A stretch of 64,000 nucleotides of DNA, from positions 186,001 through 250,000 of the forward strand of contig CAMLDO010000001.1 of NCBI GenBank assembly GCA_946478865.1. Reading direction: 5' to 3'. Source of the DNA: an uncultured Methylobacillus sp. GTDB taxonomy: Bacteria > Pseudomonadota > Gammaproteobacteria > Burkholderiales > Methylophilaceae. The translations under genes and the position numbers were made by a program. Every line of letters begins with the position of its first letter. The first letter of the stretch is position 1. Shown piece after piece: positions 1-7,106 of this stretch. Below the pieces are notes generated by a model, which worked only from the letters and a program-made list of their open reading frames with translations, did no database searches and was not told the DNA's origin.

Positions 1-76
1 CGATTTCCGTCGGATCGCCGAAAATGGCGCATGCGGAGAGGAACAGAGCGAGAATTAAAGCTACACTACGTTTCAT
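1..76 (-). CDS. bamD: BamD (ComL) outer-membrane assembly lipoprotein, N-terminal fragment
   Basis: Only the first 25 codons are inside the window, reading leftward from an ATG at 76. They encode a short lipoprotein signal peptide: Met-Lys-Arg, a Leu/Ala/Ile-rich stretch and the lipobox LSAC with Cys at residue 16, then a sequence starting AIFGDPTE. BamD is the TPR lipoprotein of the BAM beta-barrel insertion complex at the periplasmic face of the outer membrane. The identification rests on the lipobox and on the divergent position next to rluD, a common arrangement in proteobacteria. The rest of the gene is off the left edge, so the family cannot be confirmed from internal domains. Confidence 0.75.
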   Translation of the reverse strand, partial: MKRSVALILALFLSACAIFGDPTEI

Positions 77-102
77 TTAGTTAGTCCCAAGACGTTTGCC
101 CG

Positions 103-108
103 ATTATA
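103..108 (-). promoter_or_regulatory. Candidate -10 box for bamD
   Basis: On the minus strand this reads TATAAT, 26 bases before the bamD ATG. No good -35 hexamer is visible at 16-18 bases upstream, where the sequence already lies inside rluD. It sits in a 36-base gap between divergent genes. Confidence 0.4.
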
Positions 109-112
109 ACCG

Positions 113-1156
113 ATGACCCAACCCCAGCCTATTACCCTCGTCATACCTCAATCCCTAGCTGGATCGCGCCTCGATCAGGCGCTGCCCAAGCTCCTTCCCG
201 ATTATTCCCGCTCGCGCTTGCAAGCCTGGATCAAGGATGAACTCGTACGCGTGGACGGCGAGGCCGCGATCGCCAAGCAGAAGGTGTGGGGCGGCGAGAA
301 GATCGAAGTGCAGCCCCAAGCCAGCCCCGATGAGATGGCGTTCACGCCCGAGGATATCGAACTCGATATCGTGTACGAGGACGAGCACATCCTGGTCATC
401 AACAAGCCGGCGGGCATGGTGGTGCATCCTGCTGCCGGCAATTGGCAGGGCACGCTGCTCAACGCCTTGCTGCATCATGTGCCGCAGGTGAAGGACTTGC
501 CGCGCGCGGGCATCGTTCATCGACTCGACAAGGAAACCAGCGGCCTGCTGGTGGTTGCGAAAACAATCGCCGCGCAGACCAGCCTCGTGCGCCAGTTGCA
601 GGCGCGTACGGTGAAGCGCGAATACCGCGCCATCGTCTGGGGCGAGGTGTGGCAGAACGGCAAGGTGGAAACGCAGATCGGGCGTGATCCGCGCTCGCGT
701 ACGCGCATGGCGGTGACACGCGTGGGCGGGAAGCCGGCGATCACGCATTACGAAGTGCTGGAGCGCTTCGCGGTCCATACGTACCTGCGCTGCCGCCTCG
801 AAACCGGCCGTACCCACCAGATCCGCGTGCATATGCAGCATATCGGTGCGCCGCTGGTTGGCGATCCTGTCTACGGCATCCGTGGCATCATCCCGCATCG
901 TGTCATGACGCAAACCCTGCGCGATACGCTCAAGGATTTCCGGCGCCAGGCGCTGCATGCTGTGCGCCTCGGCCTGATTCATCCCGCCACGGGCGAGGCT
1001 ATGGAGTGGCAGGCGGAATTGCCGCAGGACATGAAAACGTTGCTGGAAGCGATGCGCCACACGGATGAGGGCGAGATGGTCGAGGAAGATTTCGAGCTCG
1101 CCTACGAATATGACGACGAGGACTACGACGAAGACTTCGAGGACGAAGAGGAATGA
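113..1156 (+). CDS. rluD: 23S rRNA pseudouridine synthase RluD
   Basis: 347 residues. An N-terminal S4 RNA-binding domain (about residues 15-75) precedes an RluA-family catalytic domain with the signature HRLDKETSGLL, whose catalytic Asp is residue 139. RluD makes pseudouridines in helix 69 of 23S rRNA in the cytoplasm. The C-terminal tail is extremely acidic (many Asp/Glu in the last 25 residues), which is longer than the usual tail. Its partner pgeF overlaps the stop by four bases, so the two are probably cotranscribed. No Shine-Dalgarno sequence is visible before the ATG, which comes only three bases after a TATAAC; see the separate observation. Confidence 0.93.
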   Translation: MTQPQPITLVIPQSLAGSRLDQALPKLLPDYSRSRLQAWIKDELVRVDGEAAIAKQKVWGGEKIEVQPQASPDEMAFTPEDIELDIVYEDEHILVINKPAGMVVHPAAGNWQGTLLNALLHHVPQVKDLPRAGIVHRLDKETSGLLVVAKTIAAQTSLVRQLQARTVKREYRAIVWGEVWQNGKVETQIGRDPRSRTRMAVTRVGGKPAITHYEVLERFAVHTYLRCRLETGRTHQIRVHMQHIGAPLVGDPVYGIRGIIPHRVMTQTLRDTLKDFRRQALHAVRLGLIHPATGEAMEWQAELPQDMKTLLEAMRHTDEGEMVEEDFELAYEYDDEDYDEDFEDEEE

Positions 1157-1890
1157 GTTTGTCCGAGCATCTGATCATTCCCGACTGGCCGGCACCGTCA
1201 CGGGTCAAGGCGATCCAGACGACGCGTCGCGGAGGATTGAGCAAGCCGCCGTACGACAGCCTCAATTTCGGTATGCACGTGGGTGATGACGGCTATACCG
1301 TCGCGGCCAATCGCAATCTGCTCAACACGATTTGCCCGAGCGAGCCGGTTTGGCTGGAGCAGGTGCACGGCACGGCCGTGCTGATGGCGGAAACGGCAGG
1401 ATGCGCGCCGCAGGCCGATGCCTGCATTACGCGCAGGCCTAATTCTGTTTGCGCCGTGATGACTGCGGATTGTCTACCCGTCTTCCTGTGCGACGATGCA
1501 GGCACGGTAGCCGGTGTGGCGCATGCCGGTTGGCGCGGTTTGGCGGATGGCATAATCGAATCGACTGTAATCGCGATGAAGACCTTGCCGTCGTCGCTCA
1601 TGGTGTGGCTCGGGCCGGCAATCGGTCCGCAAGCCTTCGAGGTGGGGCCGGAGGTGCGTGAAACCTTTCTGCGACACAACCCGGACGGCGAGTTCGCCTT
1701 TGTCGTCCACGGCGATAAATACCTTGCGGATATCTACCTGCTCGCGCGGCAACGCTTGCAGGCGCTGGGGATAACGCGCATCTACGGCGGCGACTTCTGC
1801 ACTTACAGCGATCCCGAGCGCTTTTTCTCCTACCGCCGTGATGGTCGCACCGGCCGCATGGCTTCGCTCATCTGGCTGAGCCAGGCTTGA
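1153..1890 (+). CDS. pgeF: Peptidoglycan editing factor PgeF / YfiH-family multicopper-type protein
   Basis: 245 residues of the YfiH (laccase-domain, Cu-oxidase_4) family. The metal-site signatures are visible as LEQVHGT (around residue 70), ADCLP (around 105), VAHAGWRG (around 122) and GPAIG (around 150). Family members have been described as purine nucleoside phosphorylase/adenosine deaminase-like enzymes and as a factor that keeps the wrong amino acid out of peptidoglycan precursors; which activity applies here cannot be read from sequence. The start ATG overlaps the rluD stop by four bases, the usual rluD-pgeF arrangement. Confidence 0.88.
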   Translation: MSLSEHLIIPDWPAPSRVKAIQTTRRGGLSKPPYDSLNFGMHVGDDGYTVAANRNLLNTICPSEPVWLEQVHGTAVLMAETAGCAPQADACITRRPNSVCAVMTADCLPVFLCDDAGTVAGVAHAGWRGLADGIIESTVIAMKTLPSSLMVWLGPAIGPQAFEVGPEVRETFLRHNPDGEFAFVVHGDKYLADIYLLARQRLQALGITRIYGGDFCTYSDPERFFSYRRDGRTGRMASLIWLSQA

Positions 1891-1899
1891 CAGCTCCCG

Positions 1900-1905
1900 T
1901 ATAAT
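1900..1905 (+). promoter_or_regulatory. Candidate -10 box upstream of the ZIP transporter gene
   Basis: A perfect TATAAT lies 28 bases before the transporter ATG. A perfect TTGACA is present at 1887-1892 but is only seven bases away, so the two cannot form one sigma-70 promoter. Confidence 0.45.
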
Positions 1906-1932
1906 CCCAGTTTTTACCTCAGACGAATAACA

Positions 1933-2718
1933 ATGTCCGTTTTCAGCTGGATACTCGTTTCAAGCCTGTTCGGCGGGCTGGTCAGCGTCACCGCGGCCGG
2001 TCTGGTCGCGCTCAATGCCCGCACTGCCTGGATTCCCATGCTCATCAGCTATGCCATCGGCGCGCTGCTGGGCGCGGTTTTCCTGGAAATCCTGCCGCAT
2101 GCATTCGAGCTGTCCAGGGATGTGGACACGATGGCGGCCACGGTGCTGTTCGGCATCCTGCTGTTTTTTGTGCTGGAGAAGCTGGTGCTATGGCGCCATT
2201 GCCACGGCGACGAATGCGAGGCGCATGCGGCTCCCGTGGTTCACGACCATGGGCACGATCACGGCCGCAGCGGACTCATGATCATGATCGGCGACACTTT
2301 CCACAATTTCGTGGACGGTATCCTCATCGCCGCAGCCTTCATGATCGATTTCAAGCTGGGCGCGGTCACGGCGCTCGCGATCATCGCGCATGAAATTCCG
2401 CAGGAGGTGGGGGACTTTCTGATTCTGCTGCACTCCGGCTATACCAAGCGCCAGGCGTTCATCTTCAATCTGCTATCGAGTCTCGCGACCCTGGTAGGCG
2501 GCGTGATCGCCTATTTTGCGTTGCAGACCGTGCAGAACTGGATCCCGACTATCCTCGGGCTTGCCGCCGCGAGCATGATCTATGTGGCGGTTGCGGATCT
2601 GATTCCCGGATTGCACAAGCGGCCGGAACTGCGGGCCACGATCCAGCAGGTGACCTTAATCGCCCTGGGTATCGGGTCGATCTGGCTGGTCAAGCTGCTG
2701 CTCGGCGATCACGCGTAG
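1933..2718 (+). CDS. ZIP-family divalent metal transporter
   Basis: 261 residues, about eight predicted membrane segments. The histidine-rich loop VHDHGHDHG (around residues 105-113) precedes the family motif in the fourth segment, DTFHNFVDGI, and the next segment carries HEIPQEVGDF, the paired metal-binding helices of ZIP proteins (His-Asn-x-x-Asp and His-Glu-x-x-x-Glu). It should import zinc or another divalent cation across the inner membrane; the metal is not decidable here. It is probably a single-gene unit from the -10 box just upstream. Its 3' end overlaps a small convergent gene by about 60 bases. Confidence 0.9.
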   Translation: MSVFSWILVSSLFGGLVSVTAAGLVALNARTAWIPMLISYAIGALLGAVFLEILPHAFELSRDVDTMAATVLFGILLFFVLEKLVLWRHCHGDECEAHAAPVVHDHGHDHGRSGLMIMIGDTFHNFVDGILIAAAFMIDFKLGAVTALAIIAHEIPQEVGDFLILLHSGYTKRQAFIFNLLSSLATLVGGVIAYFALQTVQNWIPTILGLAAASMIYVAVADLIPGLHKRPELRATIQQVTLIALGIGSIWLVKLLLGDHA

Positions 2719-2877
2719 GCGGTTGCGCCGCCGCTGCGGCGTGCCGATCAGCCAGAGGAGCAGGGCGCACGGCAGCAGGCCGTAGAAAACGAAGGTCAGG
2801 ATGCCCGCGGCGATGTTGGGTTCCGTCAGCGCCATCATCAGGGTGACGTAAAGCCAGGCGATTGCAACGATATACAT
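2656..2877 (-). CDS. Small hypothetical inner-membrane protein
   Basis: 73 residues with two hydrophobic segments (about residues 2-18 and 24-45), the second ending in a positive-inside cluster (QRRRNR). The hydrophobic part looks like a real membrane protein rather than an antisense shadow, and I recall similar short proteins in betaproteobacteria, but no function is known to me. The C-terminal 20 residues overlap the 3' end of the ZIP gene on the opposite strand, so a shorter biological product is possible. Medium confidence. Confidence 0.6.
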   Translation of the reverse strand: MYIVAIAWLYVTLMMALTEPNIAAGILTFVFYGLLPCALLLWLIGTPQRRRNRLRVIAEQQLDQPDRPDTQGD

Positions 2878-2967
2878 CCCCAGAGATTAGCACGACCGGA
2901 TCATTCAAAAAACGGCGACCTGATACTAAACTTCCATCAAATCTGGAGCGTTTCCCGGGGTTGAGGC

Positions 2968-2973
2968 TAGAAT
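2968..2973 (+). promoter_or_regulatory. Candidate -10 box of the aryl-polyene operon
   Basis: TAGAAT, directly followed by an 18-bp perfect inverted repeat. The -35 region is poor. It is the best candidate in the 165-base gap upstream of the ACP gene, the first gene of the long pigment operon. Confidence 0.35.
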
Positions 2974-2991
2974 GCAGGAGCCTGCTCCTGC
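2974..2991 (+). promoter_or_regulatory. Perfect inverted repeat in the leader of the aryl-polyene operon
   Basis: The sequence is GCAGGAGC-CT-GCTCCTGC: two 8-base arms that are exact reverse complements around a 2-base centre. It begins at the base after the candidate -10 box, where a repressor would cover the transcription start. It could be an operator or a short RNA hairpin; the 2-base loop fits a protein-bound palindrome better. Confidence 0.5.
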
Positions 2992-3042
2992 CGCAAACGG
3001 GAGCGGCCAGAGTATCGCAAATTGAACAAACGAAGAGTTGTC

Positions 3043-3318
3043 ATGACACAGAATACGCCTGCAGAGACACTGCAGCTCGAAATCGCCGATCTCATGGTTC
3101 AGGCCTTGAACCTGGATATTCCCGCAGCCGAAATAGGCCCTGACGAGCCGTTATACGGCGACGGCCTCGGCCTCGACTCCATCGATATCCTCGAAGTCGC
3201 ACTCGTCGTTTCCAAGCGCTATGGCCTGCAGTTAAAAGCCGACAGCGAAGACAATCACCGTATTTTCAGTTCGCTGCGCAGTCTTGCGGAGTACGTGGCC
3301 GCGCACAAGACCAAGTGA
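3043..3318 (+). CDS. Acyl carrier protein of the aryl-polyene cluster
   Basis: 91 residues from the ATG at 3043, chosen over a TTG 21 bases upstream because a GAAGAG Shine-Dalgarno-like stretch precedes it. The motif GLDSIDILE carries the Ser (residue 46) that would receive the phosphopantetheine arm. It would hold the growing aryl-polyene chain. It is the first gene of a plus-strand operon in which nearly all genes overlap or abut. Other aryl-polyene clusters have two ACPs; only this one is visible here. The cytoplasmic role is inferred from context. Confidence 0.9.
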   Translation: MTQNTPAETLQLEIADLMVQALNLDIPAAEIGPDEPLYGDGLGLDSIDILEVALVVSKRYGLQLKADSEDNHRIFSSLRSLAEYVAAHKTK

Positions 3319-3962
3319 TGCCGCAACTTCTCCGCATCGCCAAGGGTGTCGGGGTCGGAGCAGGGATCGCGGCCTATGCCGTGCTGATGCATCGCGAAAA
3401 TGCAGCCGGGCATCCGGGCGCGTTCGCTGCCTTTCTGGCGATTTTGCCATTGCTGCTGGCCGTGCTGGCGATGATGGCCCAACCCGGCTTGCGGCTTGCG
3501 GCCTCTCTGCTACTGATAATCGGTGCCGCGCTGTTCTGGATGAGCTGGCCGCTGATCGCGCGGCATGCCGGCATGCTGTTCTGGCTGCAGGACATAGCCT
3601 TGCTACTTGCCTTGCTGACCCTGTTCGGGCGCACATTGCTGCCGGGGAACCAACCGTTGTGCGTCAAATTCGCGCAAGCCATGCATGGCGAGCTTTCCGC
3701 CGAGCATGTCCGCTATGCCTGCCAGGTGACATGGGCCTGGACCTTGTTTTTCGGCCTGCTGGCGTTGGTTTCGACATCGCTCTTCTTCCTCGCGCCGCTG
3801 GCTGTGTGGTCGTTGTATGCCAATTTCATGGTATTGCCGTTAATCGGCATTATGTTCATCGTTGAATACCAGGTAAGGAAGCGCGTGTTGATCGATGCGC
3901 CGCACGGGCGTTTCATTGACGGCATTCATGCTTACCTCAACTCCTCCCGACGCTCGGCCTGA
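3315..3962 (+). CDS. Aryl-polyene cluster inner-membrane protein (COG4648 type)
   Basis: 215 residues with about five hydrophobic segments (first at residues 5-20, others around 28-75, 85-105 and 135-185). It overlaps the ACP stop by four bases (ATGA). The position between ACP and the AMP ligase matches the uncharacterised membrane protein that accompanies aryl-polyene genes. No catalytic motif is visible, so its role, perhaps anchoring the biosynthetic complex at the inner membrane, is inference from position. Confidence 0.75.
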   Translation: MMPQLLRIAKGVGVGAGIAAYAVLMHRENAAGHPGAFAAFLAILPLLLAVLAMMAQPGLRLAASLLLIIGAALFWMSWPLIARHAGMLFWLQDIALLLALLTLFGRTLLPGNQPLCVKFAQAMHGELSAEHVRYACQVTWAWTLFFGLLALVSTSLFFLAPLAVWSLYANFMVLPLIGIMFIVEYQVRKRVLIDAPHGRFIDGIHAYLNSSRRSA

Positions 3963-3966
3963 TTCC

Positions 3967-5304
3967 ATGCATCCCTTGATTTCCCATACATCGCCGGAGG
4001 CAACGATTGCCTGGCGCAATGGCCACGCGGTCACTGTCGCCCAATTTCTGCGAGATGTGGGGTTTGTCGCGAGCCGTTTCCCCGAAGGGCGACATGTACT
4101 CAACGTTTGTCGCGATCGCTATCGTTTTGCAGTCGGCTTCGCGGCCGCCCTGGTTTCCGGCCGTGTCAGCCTGTTGCCGCCCACGCATACGCCGGAAACA
4201 GTGCGCCAGATGCAGATCTATGCACCGGACGTGTTCTGTCTGCACGATCAGCCGGACTGCGCTGTCGATTTGCCGCGGCTGGCTTATCCGGAAGCCGCTA
4301 CGGAAACGGCTGCGCCGCAGGCCATACCCCAGATTCCAGCCGACCGTCTGGCTGCCATCGTGTTCACATCCGGCTCGACAGGCGTACCCATGCCGCATCT
4401 CAAAACCTGGGGTGGTCTGGTGCGCAACGTACGGGCGCAAGCGGCGCAGCTCGGGCTGGATACCGGGACCAGCCATGCGGTGATCGGTACTGTGCCGCCG
4501 CAACATATGTACGGCTTCGAATCCACCGTGCTCATGCCGCTGCAAAGCGGCAATGCTTTGTGCAGTGCGCATCCGTTTTATCCTGCCGACATTTGCGAGG
4601 TGCTGGGGAATGTCCCGGCGCCGCGCATTTTCGTGTCCACCCCGCTGCATCTGCGCATGCTCATGGAGTCGGGGCTGCCGCTCCCGGACGTTGCGGCAGT
4701 GCTTTCCGCCACTGCCATGCTGCCGCTGTCGCTTGCACAAGAGGTGGAGCAGCGCATGAATGCGCCGCTGCATGAAATCTATGGCTGTACCGAAACCGGC
4801 CAGATTGCGACGCGGCGCACTACCCAAACGGCCGAGTGGCAATTGTTCCCGCAAGTGCGCCTGGTGGTGCGCAATGACAAGACCTGGGCGGAAGGAGGGC
4901 ACATCGAGCTGCCCGTGGCATTGAGCGACCAACTGGAGTTGGTCGGCACGCAGCGCTTCCTGCTGCATGGCCGCTTGCAGGATCTGGTCAACATCGCCGG
5001 CAAGCGCAGCTCACTGGCGCACCTCAACGTGCAGCTGACCTCGATTCCGGGTGTGCTGGACGGAGCATTCTTCATGCCGGATGAAACCTCGCACGAGCGC
5101 GTGACGCGGCTCGCAGCCTGCGTGGTTGCGCCCGATCTTGATGCTCAGGCGCTGCTCAAGGCATTGCGCGAACGTATCGATCCCGTGTTCCTGCCGCGTC
5201 CCTTGCTGTTTGTCGATGCGCTGCCACGTAACAGTACCGGCAAGTTGCCGCGCGAGGCGCTGAAAAGCCTTATCGAAAACCGCCTCAACCGGGATGCCGC
5301 ATGA
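3967..5304 (+). CDS. Aryl-polyene AMP ligase (starter-acid adenylation enzyme)
   Basis: 445 residues from the ATG at 3967; an in-frame ATG at 3928 is possible but would overlap the previous gene. It belongs to the acyl-adenylate-forming superfamily: the phosphate-binding loop FTSGSTGVPMPH (around residue 135), the EIYGCTETGQIA motif (around 270) and the C-terminal NSTGKLPRE lysine (around 430). In characterised aryl-polyene systems the equivalent enzyme activates 4-hydroxybenzoate and loads it on the ACP. The chorismatase encoded in the convergent operon could supply that acid. It sits immediately before the first dehydratase. Confidence 0.88.
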   Translation: MHPLISHTSPEATIAWRNGHAVTVAQFLRDVGFVASRFPEGRHVLNVCRDRYRFAVGFAAALVSGRVSLLPPTHTPETVRQMQIYAPDVFCLHDQPDCAVDLPRLAYPEAATETAAPQAIPQIPADRLAAIVFTSGSTGVPMPHLKTWGGLVRNVRAQAAQLGLDTGTSHAVIGTVPPQHMYGFESTVLMPLQSGNALCSAHPFYPADICEVLGNVPAPRIFVSTPLHLRMLMESGLPLPDVAAVLSATAMLPLSLAQEVEQRMNAPLHEIYGCTETGQIATRRTTQTAEWQLFPQVRLVVRNDKTWAEGGHIELPVALSDQLELVGTQRFLLHGRLQDLVNIAGKRSSLAHLNVQLTSIPGVLDGAFFMPDETSHERVTRLAACVVAPDLDAQALLKALRERIDPVFLPRPLLFVDALPRNSTGKLPREALKSLIENRLNRDAA

Positions 5305-5603
5305 AGAAACAGACGCCCTTGCATATCCCTGCGGACCATCCTGCTTTCGTCGGACATTTCCCCAGCATGCCCATCGTGCCTGGCGTGGTACTGCTCGACG
5401 AAGCGATCCATGCGATTGCTGCGGATATCGGGTATGCCGGCGGCTGGAATATCGCTTCGGTCAAGTTCCTGCATCCGCTCGGCCCCGATGCGCATGTCAT
5501 GATTGAGCACGAGTTGCAGAGCAGCGGCGCAATACGTTTCGACATCATGCAAGGCGACCAAACCATCGTTACCGGTAGTCTTGCACCGAGGACGGATGCA
5601 TGA
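5301..5603 (+). CDS. Hot-dog 3-hydroxyacyl-ACP dehydratase, FabZ-like, aryl-polyene
   Basis: 100 residues. The motif HPAFVGHFPSMPIVPGVVLLDEA (residues about 13-35) has the FabZ-type catalytic His and the downstream acidic residue on the central helix. It would remove water during each extension cycle to create the conjugated double bonds. It overlaps the ligase by four bases and the next gene by four bases. Together with the larger hot-dog gene at 12885 it would form the dehydratase pair usual in aryl-polyene clusters. Confidence 0.85.
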   Translation: MKKQTPLHIPADHPAFVGHFPSMPIVPGVVLLDEAIHAIAADIGYAGGWNIASVKFLHPLGPDAHVMIEHELQSSGAIRFDIMQGDQTIVTGSLAPRTDA

Positions 5604-6541
5604 GTGCGACGCGTAAAACGGCGGTCTGGCTGCAAACCCGCGAGCGCAGCAACATGCCGATGCTGCGCCTCATGAGCTGGATTTCCCTGCGGCTCGGGCG
5701 CCGTGTCGGGCGTTATCTGTTGTCGCTGGTCGCACTTTATTTTCTGCTGTTTTCGCCCGCAAGCCGCAAGGCCTCGCATGATTACCTGGCGCGCGCCCTG
5801 GGCCGCAAGCCTGTGCTGGCCGATCTCTACCGGCATTTCTTCACGTTTGCCGCGACCATCCATGACCGCATCTACCTCGTGGACCGGCAATACGAGCTGT
5901 TCGATATCGAACTGCAAGGGCTCGAGCATATCCAGCCCCTGATTGCCGCAGGGGAAGGCGTTTTCCTCATGGGGGCTCATCTGGGGAGCTTCGAGGTCGT
6001 CCGCGCCATCGGCCGTCAGGTGCCTGGACTCAGGGTAGCGATGGTGATGCACGAGGACAACGCGCAGAAAATCAACCGCATGCTGTCCGCGATCAATCCC
6101 GAAGCAGCTCTGGATGTAATCCCGCTCGGGCGCATCGACTCCATGCTGCAGGTTCAGGACAAACTGGAAGCGGGCATGCTGGTCGGCATGCTGGGGGACC
6201 GTACGCTCGGCGACGAGCCGATGACCACGGTCGAACTGCTGGGTGAGCGTGCTGCAATGCCCATCGGGCCATTCCGCATGGCCGCCTTGCTGCGCCGCAA
6301 AGTCGTGTTCATGGTGGGGCTGTATCTGGGCGACAATCGCTATCGCGTCCATTTCGACACGCTGGCCGATTTTACCGAGGTCCCGCGCGGTGAGCGAGAG
6401 GCTGCCATGAATGCAGCGATTGCACGCTATGCCGCGCTGCTCAACCGCCATTGTCGCGAAACGCCCTACAACTGGTTCAATTTCTTCGATTACTGGCAAT
6501 CCGTGCCGCCTGCCTTGAGTGCCCATCATGAAGCTCGTTGA
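5600..6541 (+). CDS. LpxL/HtrB-family acyltransferase of the aryl-polyene cluster
   Basis: 313 residues. One N-terminal hydrophobic segment (about residues 35-52) and the lysophospholipid-acyltransferase pattern GAHLGSFE (His around 124, the family H-x4-D/E site), with GDRTL further on. The family transfers acyl chains from ACP to lipid acceptors at the inner membrane. In this context it probably attaches the polyene chain to a lipid or sugar headgroup; the acceptor is unknown. It overlaps both neighbours. Confidence 0.82.
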   Translation: MSATRKTAVWLQTRERSNMPMLRLMSWISLRLGRRVGRYLLSLVALYFLLFSPASRKASHDYLARALGRKPVLADLYRHFFTFAATIHDRIYLVDRQYELFDIELQGLEHIQPLIAAGEGVFLMGAHLGSFEVVRAIGRQVPGLRVAMVMHEDNAQKINRMLSAINPEAALDVIPLGRIDSMLQVQDKLEAGMLVGMLGDRTLGDEPMTTVELLGERAAMPIGPFRMAALLRRKVVFMVGLYLGDNRYRVHFDTLADFTEVPRGEREAAMNAAIARYAALLNRHCRETPYNWFNFFDYWQSVPPALSAHHEAR

Positions 6542-7106
6542 AGCCTTGCTTATCCTAACCTTGAGCTTCGTGCTCCAGATGCCTGCCTGCGCTGCGGAGT
6601 GGGGGATAGACCAACTGATGCAAGGCATGTCGCAGATACGGTCCGGCCACGCCACTTTCGTCGAGAAGAAGTACATTGCGATGCTCGACAAGCCAGTCGA
6701 GTCTTCCGGCGAACTGTTCTTTAGCGCACCCGACCGTCTCGAAAAACGCACGCTCAAGCCGCGTCCCGAAAGCATGCTGCTCGACGGTAGCACATTGACT
6801 GTGGAACAGAAGGGCAAGCGCCATGTGCTGCCGTTGCAGAGTTATCCAGAGATTGTCGCCTTCATCGACAGCATACGCGGCACGCTCGCGGGCGACCGTG
6901 CGGCTCTGGAGCGCGTTTACAAGCTGAGCCTGGAAGGCGACGAGCAGCAATGGAAACTGGAGTTGCAGCCGCTCTCCGAACGCATGAAGAAGGTGGTCGA
7001 ACGCATACGCATCGCCGGAGAGCGCCATGAGCTGCGCACCATCGAAATCCGCCAGGCCGACGGCGATCGCTCCGTCATGACCATCACCCAGACCGCCGCG
7101 CCTTGA
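6528..7106 (+). CDS. LolA-like outer-membrane lipoprotein carrier protein
   Basis: 192 residues from the ATG at 6528; a GTG nine bases earlier is possible. A signal peptide (residues 1-22, cleavage near ACAAEW) is followed by a LolA-type domain with a regular beta pattern (ATFVEKKYIAML, SGELFFSAPDRLEKRTLKP). Such proteins accompany the MMPL exporter in aryl-polyene clusters and would carry the lipid-like pigment through the periplasm. It overlaps the acyltransferase and abuts the exporter, whose TTG start overlaps its stop. Confidence 0.85.
   Translation: MKLVEALLILTLSFVLQMPACAAEWGIDQLMQGMSQIRSGHATFVEKKYIAMLDKPVESSGELFFSAPDRLEKRTLKPRPESMLLDGSTLTVEQKGKRHVLPLQSYPEIVAFIDSIRGTLAGDRAALERVYKLSLEGDEQQWKLELQPLSERMKKVVERIRIAGERHELRTIEIRQADGDRSVMTITQTAAP

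Noticed and set aside
1887..1905. TTGACA and TATAAT close together before the ZIP gene
   Set aside because: The spacer is only seven bases, so they cannot act as one sigma-70 promoter; only the -10 box is kept.
5285..6817. 510-residue minus-strand frame opposite the dehydratase and acyltransferase genes
   Set aside because: It spans several well-supported plus-strand genes and has no recognisable domain.
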